Source of the DNA: Aliivibrio wodanis
Lineage (GTDB): Bacteria > Pseudomonadota > Gammaproteobacteria > Enterobacterales > Vibrionaceae
Reading direction: 5' to 3'
Length of the DNA stretch: 64,000 nt
NCBI GenBank assembly: GCA_000953695.1
Contig: LN554847.1
Span: 561,801 to 625,800 of the forward strand
The notes under the pieces were generated by a model. It saw only the letters and a program-made list of their open reading frames with translations, was not told the origin of the DNA and ran no database searches. Of the stretch, positions 24,670 to 31,422 are shown piece by piece (the stretch's first letter is position 1; each line of letters begins with the position of its first letter). Made by a program: the position numbers and the translations under genes.

Positions 24670-24885
24670 ATGAATAATAAAGAATTATACCTAGAAGCAA
24701 TGGAATTTATTTTAGAGGGTACTGCGCTCAGTACTCATGGTGAAAGCAAAAGTGGCATTGCTATGTATCTAGTAGGATTAGTCGTTGCTGACCAAAAAGA
24801 AGAGTTGAAGCCTGAAAAGATGGACGCTCTACGGATGATTATCCAAATGGCTGATGAAGCTGAATCACAAAAAATGGCCCTCTAG
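24670..24885 (+). CDS. small SOS-controlled protein, candidate antirepressor
   Basis: 71 residues from ATG 24670; an upstream GTG in frame would start inside the LexA boxes and is rejected. The product is soluble and acidic (YLEAMEFILEGTALSTHGES). In phage 186 the LexA-controlled gene at the comparable place after the A gene encodes the antirepressor Tum. Similarity to Tum is not visible, so antirepressor activity rests on position and promoter only. Confidence 0.55.
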   Translation: MNNKELYLEAMEFILEGTALSTHGESKSGIAMYLVGLVVADQKEELKPEKMDALRMIIQMADEAESQKMAL

Positions 24886-24900
24886 TGTGAGGGCTTCTTT
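24877..24900. terminator. terminator between the small SOS gene and the ogr-like gene
   Basis: GCCCTC (24877-24882) pairs with GAGGGC (24889-24894), followed by TTCTTTTT. The stop codon of the plus-strand gene is in the loop. Lies between converging genes. Confidence 0.8.
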
Positions 24901-24904
24901 TTGT

Positions 24905-25156
24905 TTATAAGATAGAAAGTTCTAACTGTAATTCTTTGCGCTGTTCTGGCGCTAAACCTCTCACCAATTCAATAGCCATTTGAGAAGTTGTTTTTGCTGA
25001 AGGGCTTAAAGTATGGCTGAAACTCAAATTCATCACATAAGTATGGCCACACTCGGGGTCACTACAACTGCAATATAAGTCTGAATAACTCTCTGAAATT
25101 CGATTGGTCTTTTGAATGCGGCTTTTGTTGCCGCATTCAGGGCAGAATACTCGCAT
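24905..25156 (-). CDS. Ogr/Delta-like zinc-finger activator
   Basis: 83 residues from ATG 25156 (MRVFCPECGNKSRI); upstream in-frame ATG 25168 or GTG 25177 are possible. Four cysteines in CPEC near residue 5 and CSCSDPEC near 28 match the P2 Ogr / P4 Delta zinc finger, which activates phage late promoters with RNA polymerase alpha. In satellites Delta turns on a helper phage's late genes. Here no late genes exist in the island, which supports a helper-exploiting role. A near-consensus SOS box lies about 50 bases upstream. Confidence 0.85.
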   Translation of the reverse strand: MRVFCPECGNKSRIQKTNRISESYSDLYCSCSDPECGHTYVMNLSFSHTLSPSAKTTSQMAIELVRGLAPEQRKELQLELSIL

Positions 25157-25205
25157 AAAAACATCCATTTGATTCACTAACTGACATTTTAATTATAAAT
25201 CAAAT

Positions 25206-25225
25206 TACTGGTTTTTTATACAGTG
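25206..25225 (-). promoter_or_regulatory. LexA-like SOS box upstream of the ogr-like gene
   Basis: CTGGTTTTTTATACAG (25208-25223) differs from CTGT-N8-ACAG at one position. Read on the minus strand it is CTGTATAAAAAACCAG, about 50 bases before the gene start. Confidence 0.6.
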
Positions 25226-25370
25226 ACCAACCTATTGATGATTTACTTAATTATCAATAGGTTAATTAAAATGATATAGATCACAGTATTGTTATGAGGT
25301 GAGTTATTTAATAAGGATATATGAGAATCTCGTTTAAAAATATATTTAGTTCAAGGAATGAGGTTTGATA

Positions 25371-25559
25371 ATGCAAGGAACAATTATAAAGCAGATAGAT
25401 GATATAACTGTGTTAGTAAGCTATAAAAAAAATGATAAACAAATGGAAAGGGTGATGAGATTATCTAATATAAATTGTCTTAGAAATCAGGATCTAAAAG
25501 GAGCTAAGGTTTCTTTTTCGTTAGATAATGTAGATGCGTATGGCCGACTTTTGTTTTAA
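25371..25559 (+). CDS. hypothetical small protein
   Basis: 62 residues from ATG 25371, supported by GAGG 8 bases upstream. Beta-rich pattern (GTIIKQIDDITVLVSY, then AKVSFSLDNVDAYGRLLF) resembles small OB/SH3-like folds in shape only. Very AT-rich. Followed closely by a membrane-protein gene with a frameshift. Confidence 0.5.
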   Translation: MQGTIIKQIDDITVLVSYKKNDKQMERVMRLSNINCLRNQDLKGAKVSFSLDNVDAYGRLLF

Positions 25560-25575
25560 TTGATATTGGTGATTT

Positions 25576-26177
25576 ATGTGTAACAGCAACAGCAACAGCA
25601 ATCAGTACATAACAATTATTATTAGTGTGCTGCTTTCTGGCTTAGTTTCTTGTGGGACTGCTTTTTTTACAACTTCATACCAAACAGAACAAATAATTAA
25701 GCAAAAGACATATGAAAATAAAATATCTGCATACAATGAGTTTTTATCGAAAATTAATAATGAGAAGTATTCAAAAATAAACTCTCTTTTTTAATTAATA
25801 AGATGTTAGATAATTTAACTGTGGATGAAAGCATACAAAAAATAGAAGATTCTATTTTTCTTCTCTCTAAAGAACAGGAGTTTTTATATATATTAGATAA
25901 CCACCTTAAAATACTTAGTTTATATGGCAGTGAAAAGGTTAAAATTTATTGTAGCGATATACTTTCTGTATATTTAGATAATGAATACAGCGTAAACTGG
26001 GATTATCATTCAGAATTCGTTAGAAATACAAGGGATGACTGGGTAAATAATGATGGGGTTATTATTGGATGGGAACGGAAAGTTACCGATGAGACTAGAG
26101 CAAAGTTTGCTATTATTTCAAGGCAGTATGCAGAGTTGATTAATCAACTTAGTATAGAGCTTAAAGAAGGTATCTAG
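25576..26177 (+). pseudogene. membrane-anchored hypothetical protein, frameshifted in a T-run
   Basis: The 5' part encodes one membrane segment (ITIIISVLLSGLVSCGTAFF) and a helix ending KINSLF, then stops at 25792-25794. The 3' part continues in the -1 frame from LINKMLDNLTVDES to residue about 200. One extra T in the six-T run at 25787-25792 would join them into one protein. Either a loss-of-function indel, a sequencing error or slippage on the T-run. Family unknown; N-terminal anchor with helical domain. Confidence 0.6.
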
Positions 26178-26222
26178 AAAACTAGTAAATAAATTTAAAC
26201 TTATATTTAAAAGGGGAATAAA

Positions 26223-26447
26223 ATGACAAAGGGAAATTTAACTTCAAAAAATCATAAAGAAATGGAAAGTTTTTTATTTATGGTTTTAGAAGGTTATAAA
26301 AATAGTGATATATCTAAATCTGAAGCTATGAATGGTTTAGCTCATGTAATGGCTGCATTAGATCTAAGGAATACACAAGAGGCTGTTTCTTGGTTTAACC
26401 AAAATGACTTACAGTTTTTTAAAGACCCAACGAAAAAAAATTCATAG
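26223..26447 (+). CDS. hypothetical small protein
   Basis: 74 residues, start with AAGGGG 9 bases upstream. Helical, soluble (DISKSEAMNGLAHVMAALDL, then EAVSWFNQNDLQFF). Small proteins of this look occur on proteobacterial mobile elements, but I cannot name a family. Last gene before the non-coding right part of the island. Confidence 0.55.
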   Translation: MTKGNLTSKNHKEMESFLFMVLEGYKNSDISKSEAMNGLAHVMAALDLRNTQEAVSWFNQNDLQFFKDPTKKNS

Positions 26448-26841
26448 GTAGTAATTTTAGAGTTATATTTTTACTATTACAATAAACAACTCTTTCCCAC
26501 GTAAATCGCACTCCTCCTACCCACCTGCGGCCTAAAACGAACACTTTTTTTTGCAGTTTTAAGTTCTTCATTTTTGGGGCTGGTGAGTAGGGTGGTAATT
26601 AGCGCGAGAGCCCTTATCTATTGGGCTCTCAGCGTATGTGAAGGGCAAAGAAATACTTAATTTTGTGGGATTTCAAAACTGAAAAATTGAAATTATTTTC
26701 ACGTTATTTCAGTAATAAAGATCTCTTAATGATCTGTTTGGTTTTTCTAACTCTTTGAAAGTATGTAGATTGTTGTGTTTTACGTCATGATTTAAAAGAT
26801 CTTGTGTGATTTATAAATGATCTCGTAATCAGTTCTAAAGC
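26448..26841. other. non-coding right end of the island; cos-like candidate and hairpin
   Basis: No supported gene in 394 bases. Two GC-rich patches in an AT-rich setting, CTCCTCCTACCCACCTGCGG (26511-26530) and GGGGCTGGTGAGTAGGGTGG (26575-26594), are partly complementary. A perfect 8-base stem follows: GAGAGCCC (26606-26613) with GGGCTCTC (26623-26630), no T-run. In P2-type phages cos lies beyond the replication gene, so this is where a packaging site would be expected. Function is inference. Confidence 0.4.
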
Positions 26842-26914
26842 GTAAGCGCTTAACTAACCACACATATCAATATTAAGCATGCTTTGCCATAGTATCTTTT
26901 TAATCGGAGGTATT

Positions 26915-27214
26915 ATGAATCAACAAAGTAAGCGCGACCATTGGGCTAATATTTTAGATCAACAGAAAGAGAGTAACCTATCTATCAAGCAATTTTGTAT
27001 TGATAATGAAATAAGCTACCAAACCCTTTATTACTGGTCAAAGAAGCTCAGCGAGTTAGAAGTCACAACAAAAATTCACCCCATTATCGTGACAGAGCCA
27101 ACACAAGAGCCGTCAAATATTGTGGTGCTGACATGTAATAATGGCCTTCGTGCCGAGTTACCAGCAAACCTTAATTCCAAACAAATAAAACATTGGGTTG
27201 ATGCATTGCAATGA
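26915..27214 (+). CDS. tnpA: IS66 accessory protein TnpA
   Basis: 99 residues from ATG 26915, preceded by CGGAGG; an upstream in-frame start lacks such a site. HTH-containing IS66 OrfA protein (KQFCIDNEISYQTLYYWSKK). Its stop overlaps the tnpB start (ATGA). Needed with TnpB for IS66 transposition. Confidence 0.92.
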   Translation: MNQQSKRDHWANILDQQKESNLSIKQFCIDNEISYQTLYYWSKKLSELEVTTKIHPIIVTEPTQEPSNIVVLTCNNGLRAELPANLNSKQIKHWVDALQ

Positions 27215-27555
27215 TACAGTCAGGAAAGGTTTACCTCGTCGTTGGCGTCACCGACATGAGAAAATCCATTGATGGCTTATCACTCATTGTCGCCGAAACG
27301 CTGGAAATGGACCCATTCAGTGAAGCCTGGTTTATTTTTTGTAACCGCAATCGAGATAAACTCAAGATCTTGTTTTGGGATACCAATGGTTTTTGGCTTT
27401 ATTATCGTCGCTTAGAAAAAGGGACGTTCAAATGGCCAACTCCCAATATTGATGGTGCGCTCCACATTAGCAGACAACAACTCAACTGGCTTTTATCTGG
27501 ACTGACTTTAGATCATGCTAAAGCTCATAAGCCGTTATTTAACCTAGAAGTGTGA
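27211..27555 (+). CDS. tnpB: IS66 accessory protein TnpB
   Basis: 114 residues, the conserved IS66 Orf2 protein: MRKSIDGLSLIVAETL, FIFCNRNRDKLKILFWD and YYRRLEKGTFKWP are all family hallmarks. Intact. Confidence 0.95.
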   Translation: MIQSGKVYLVVGVTDMRKSIDGLSLIVAETLEMDPFSEAWFIFCNRNRDKLKILFWDTNGFWLYYRRLEKGTFKWPTPNIDGALHISRQQLNWLLSGLTLDHAKAHKPLFNLEV

Positions 27556-27640
27556 TCGCTGATAATGATCATCAAATTGGACTTGAACGATCCTTTTTCG
27601 ATGTCACACTTAGGGTAATTAAACAACCTTGAGCTAAAGC

Positions 27641-29164
27641 ATGACCGATCTTCCTAATGATATTGAGCAACTAAAAGCGATGCTACTTGAGCTTCATAAT
27701 CAAAATGAAGCCAAAGAGAAGCTGCTTGTTGCCAAGCAAGAAGAAGTCGCTGAATTAAAAACTCAAGTTGCACTCTTGGTTGAGCAATTAAACCTAAATA
27801 AATCCAAGCGCTTCTCATCGCAAAGTGAAAAAGTACCAAAAGGTACTTTCAATGAAGCTGAGCAGCAAAACTCGCTCCCTAAATCGAATGATGAGAAGAA
27901 AAAAACAGGTCGCAAGCCTCTACCAAAAGAGCTTGAGCGTGAGATACACAAGCATGAACTCAATGCACCTTATTGTGAATGTTGTGATGAACCATTGCAT
28001 GAATGTGGCGTTGAAACCTCAGAAGAGCTTAAAATTATTCCTCAAAAGGTCACTGTCATTCGCCACGAACGCACTAAATACGCTTGTCGCCAATGTGAAA
28101 AAACGCAAACCCAATCCAAAATTATCACCGCACCAAAGCCCGCTAGTATGATCCCCAAAAGCATGGGAAGCGCAGGAGCTTTCGCGGCGGTAGTCACAGC
28201 AAAATACGTAGATGCACTGCCACTGTATCGCCAAGTAGATATCCTAAATCGGTCTGATATTGATATAAGCCGAGCGACGCTTGCTAATTGGTGTGTTCAG
28301 TTGGGTAATAAAGTGAAACCAGTCATTGATGAGATGAAATCAAGGCTGCTTAATGAAAAGCTTATCTGCGCAGATGAAACCACAGTACAAGTGCTACGCG
28401 AAGAAGATAGAAAAGCGCAAACCAAATCTTATATGTGGGTTTACCGTAGTGGTGAGTTCATTAAAACCCCTGTTGTTATCTATGATTATCACCCAAGCCG
28501 TGCAGCAACGTGTGCAAAAGACTTTTTAGGTGATTACTCAGGGTACTTACTCTCTGATGGCTACAGCGTATACGACACATTAGATGCAGTGACACAAGCA
28601 GCATGTATGGCGCATGCTCGTAGAAAGTTCACCGATGCACAAAAAGCGTCACCCTCTAAAAAAGCGGGAAAACCTGAAAAAGCCCTCAACTTCATCGCCA
28701 AACTTTACGGCGTAGAAAGAAAGGCAAAGGGATTATCCGCAAATGAACGGCAGAAGATAAGAAAACAGGAAGCTGAGCCAATATTGAGTGAATTTAAAGC
28801 GTGGCTTGATGTTCAAAATGTCTTACCCAAAGGGGCATTAGGTAAAGCTATCGCCTACACTCAAAAGCAATGGCCTAAATTACTCACCTATCTTGAGGAT
28901 GGTGATATCAGCATCGATAATAATGTCACAGAAAGAGACATTAGGCCGTTTACCACAGGTAGAAAAAACTGGATGTTCTCAACGTCTGTTGATGGAGCGA
29001 AGGCCAGTGCTAACTTGTATAGCTTGGTAATGACGTGCCGCGCCAATGACATTAACCCGTATTATTACTTCCAGTATCTATTTACGGAATTACCTAAACG
29101 TGATCCAGTTGATGATATGTCGGATCTTATGCCGTGGCTCGTTGAAATGAGTGATGCAGAGTAA
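27641..29164 (+). CDS. tnpC: IS66 transposase TnpC
   Basis: 507 residues: coiled-coil N-terminus, zinc-finger-like CECC...C region near residue 110, and DDE transposase core (ICADETTVQVL, LLSDGYSVYD, DNNVTERDIRPF). Full length, so the element may still be active. Confidence 0.95.
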   Translation: MTDLPNDIEQLKAMLLELHNQNEAKEKLLVAKQEEVAELKTQVALLVEQLNLNKSKRFSSQSEKVPKGTFNEAEQQNSLPKSNDEKKKTGRKPLPKELEREIHKHELNAPYCECCDEPLHECGVETSEELKIIPQKVTVIRHERTKYACRQCEKTQTQSKIITAPKPASMIPKSMGSAGAFAAVVTAKYVDALPLYRQVDILNRSDIDISRATLANWCVQLGNKVKPVIDEMKSRLLNEKLICADETTVQVLREEDRKAQTKSYMWVYRSGEFIKTPVVIYDYHPSRAATCAKDFLGDYSGYLLSDGYSVYDTLDAVTQAACMAHARRKFTDAQKASPSKKAGKPEKALNFIAKLYGVERKAKGLSANERQKIRKQEAEPILSEFKAWLDVQNVLPKGALGKAIAYTQKQWPKLLTYLEDGDISIDNNVTERDIRPFTTGRKNWMFSTSVDGAKASANLYSLVMTCRANDINPYYYFQYLFTELPKRDPVDDMSDLMPWLVEMSDAE

Positions 29165-29187
29165 AGCATCACTAGTTCATTGAGCGC

Positions 29188-30608
29188 TTACCCTTTACCT
29201 AAGATGGTTGATTTTCTTTTAGGTGTTGGAGAGTTGATTGATTTCGCAATACTAACAGCCTCTTTCATATCCCGAACAAAATCAGGGACGTTTTGTGTGT
29301 CAGTTTTTCCATCATGAAAGCTGAAGAAATTCTTGCTTAATTCCTTTTTGATAGCTGCTCGTTCTTCCGGTAGTAGTTCGTCAAGATAAGCACCAATACT
29401 AGATAATTGTGTACCACGCTGGCGATATAGATTTTCTTTACTACGATGTGATGCAGATTCTTTTAATAAATATACTCCGGGAGATGTAAGCATAAGAATT
29501 GTCATGAATCTAATAGCAAACCATTCGATACCTAATTCACTAAGTTTTGGGATCGCTTTCTCTGACGGGATTTCATAAAAACCAATGTAATCATTAAATA
29601 GTTTCATTGTGATGAATATGGTCGCTATCATCCATATGACACCAAGAACACGTAAAATTTCGGCTGACCACTTCTCTGTAGTTGCTTGTCTAGTATTAGC
29701 GCTTGCTTGATATGCAGCACCGATTTCACCAAGGATTTGAGTTATTTCAGTTTTTTTGTTTCAAACGCACTTATTTCTTTATTGATTCTATTGGATATAT
29801 TGTCTATTTGATCATCAACTTCGCCGTTAAATTTCTCTAGAGCACCATTCTGGATTTCTTTTAAAGCACTTAACCGTTCAGAATATTGCTTTGTTTGCCT
29901 TCTTATAGAGTCTTGTTCGATTGAAACCAATCTGGTTTGTATTTCGGTGATGGCATTAGAAACTGTATTTTCTTTCAAATTATCTAATTCTAAATTAAAT
30001 GAAGTGAAATTATTATTCGCTTCATTTATATGCGTTAATTTGATTTCATCAAGCTCTGTATCAATTTTTGTTATTTTTGCATCTATTTTTTTATTAGATT
30101 TTTCTAGTTCAAGCCTTGTGCTTTTTAGATGTTCTTCAGCAGTTTTATTATTATCGTATGCGGCTTGAAGCTTTGCCTCAGTTTGATAAATTATATTAGA
30201 TAAAGAATTTTTCGCTTCTTCTGCAACAACTTCAATGTTCTTTATTTCATTGAATAAATTAGTATTTTTTTGAAATGCCTCAATATTTATTTTAATATTT
30301 AGCTCTTGAAGGGCATCAAGGAAAGTTCTTTTTAAGGGGTGAATAAGTTCATTTATTCCATTTAGAGAGGTTTTTCGTTCCAAGATAGTATTGCAATGTG
30401 ATAAGCCTTCATACATTAATTCATATAAGAAAGGTATGTTATTATCTCTTTCAAGATGCTCAACAATATCATAAATTTCAGTCAAGTATTTGGCTGTGCC
30501 ATGTAGCTCACTTGTATGTATTGATTTTGAACTTGAGTATGATTCTTCAACTATTTTTAAGTCTTTAGCAAGTATTTCTAATTGTTCTTGTTGAGTAATG
30601 CTAGCCAA
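29188..30608 (-). pseudogene. frameshifted relative of the 395-residue coiled-coil/2TM protein
   Basis: From a TTG start at 30608 the frame runs 288 residues of coiled coil to KKLK-stop at 29742. The -1 frame continues TEITQILGEIGAAYQASANT and on through two membrane segments to a C-terminal domain closely like that of the 395-residue protein (ESASHRSKENLYRQRGTQLS). The shift is in a seven-A run (minus strand, about 29753-29759) where eight A would restore the frame; slippage there could also do so. The last residues are cut by IS66, whose end supplies the stop. The N-terminal half is unlike the first copy. Confidence 0.75.
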
Positions 30609-30625
30609 AATTTATTCCTTATTCC

Positions 30626-31081
30626 TTATTCCTTATTCATAAGCATAGCAACACGACCAACTACCTTAATATCATCTTCTGAGACATTGATAATTGAACC
30701 ATTAAAACTGATCGCTAACTTCTTACCCGGTAGGCGCTGTAGTTCGTTGATCGAGAACGAACCATCCATATCAATTAAATACTTTCCTGATGTTGCATGT
30801 GTAGATTCTTTATCAACAAGTAGTCTTTGAGAGTCTTCCTTTACCAGAATTAGATTTTCAGTCTCTAATTCTTCACTGATGCTCTTATCTAAAACAAATG
30901 AGTTTGTTTCTTCTAAGGTTCCTGAGCGTAATCTAAAGCTATCAATTGATGTTGCATTTGCAACTTTAGACTCTTCACTCTCAGGAAAAGCCTCGCCAAT
31001 GTTTAATGAATCTCTGCTTTTCGTCACGGTTTTTAAATCCTCTACGACATCTCGACCATGTTAATAGTCTGGAACCTGCAT
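30626..31081 (-). pseudogene. CI-like repressor remnant lacking its HTH
   Basis: The C-terminal half is nearly identical to the first repressor (FSINELQRLPGKKLAISFNG, then DDIKVVGRVAML). The N-terminal HTH residues between KSRD and GEAFP are missing by an in-frame deletion of about 50 codons, and a stop codon interrupts the N-terminal segment (MQVPDY then TAA, then GRDVVEDLK). A truncated product could be made from an internal start but could not bind operators in the usual way; it might still oligomerise with the intact repressor. Confidence 0.8.
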
Positions 31082-31158
31082 AAGTTGCTTTCTAGCGCTA
31101 AAGCTGCATTATCAACTCAAGTAGAGTTGAACATTCAGTAACCCAAAAGGATACCACC

Positions 31159-31345
31159 ATGAATAACCCTTTGTCATTTCAAGTTGTTGTTCCAGTTCCA
31201 TTTATGACGTATCAGGAGTACTCCAAATATTCTGGAATTACTGTTCGTACGCTTAAAAACTAGCAACGATAAGGATTATTTATCATTAAGAAATAAAAAA
31301 GCCTCGTGAAACTCTATTAGCAAATGTGATTGAAATGCAGCTTTA
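31159..31345 (+). pseudogene. Cox-like gene remnant
   Basis: The 5' sequence, including the ribosome site and MNNPLSFQVVVPVPFMTY, is almost the same as the intact cox at 19260. An in-frame TAG follows IRTL-type residues (VRTLKN-stop) and another stop comes soon after. Similarity ends near 31345. Confidence 0.85.
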
Positions 31346-31360
31346 ATCTTCCTGCGACAT

Positions 31361-31389
31361 AAAAAAAAGCCAGCAACTAAGCTGGCTTT
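31361..31389 (-). terminator. terminator of the metalloprotease operon
   Basis: AAAGCCAGC (31366-31374), loop AACTAA, GCTGGCTTT (31381-31389). Read on the minus strand the stem is followed by eight T. Confidence 0.9.
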
Positions 31390-31422
31390 GTTCATTGTGT
31401 GATTATTTTCAGGTTCTAAAAA

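Larger units (their letters stand above)
13076..26841. mobile_element. P2-family phage-derived island lacking structural genes (satellite-like)
   Basis: The segment starts after the guaC terminator with an integrase. Internal order (int, repressor on minus strand; cox, cII, small genes, gpA-type replication gene on plus strand; ogr-like gene) is that of the early half of P2/186/K139-type phages. No capsid, portal, terminase, tail or lysis gene is present. SOS boxes mark several promoters. The left edge is near 13080-13110; no matching attR was found by eye, and the right side ends at the IS66 element, so the exact boundary is uncertain. Confidence 0.8.
26842..29191 (+). mobile_element. IS66-family insertion sequence, complete, without target duplication
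   Basis: Ends are GTAAGCGCTTAACTAAC (26842-) and the complement of GAGCGCTTAC (ending 29191), imperfect terminal repeats typical of IS66. Three genes tnpA, tnpB, tnpC are intact. IS66 elements make 8-base duplications, but the flanks differ (TCTAAAGC left, CCTTTACC right), so the element marks a deletion or recombination junction. Confidence 0.9.
29192..31345 (-). mobile_element. remnant of a second, related immunity region
   Basis: This stretch repeats the order found at 16327-19481: coiled-coil/2TM gene, CI-like repressor, Cox-like gene in the same orientations. Similarity to the first copy is patchy. All three genes are broken. The left side is cut by IS66 and the right side stops inside the cox copy at about 31345. 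It probably came from a second related island integrated in tandem. Confidence 0.75.

Noticed and set aside
13070-26540. GGCCTAAAA at 13075 and 26528 as the att core repeat
   Set aside because: Only nine bases are shared and the flanks differ; too short to call attL/attR.
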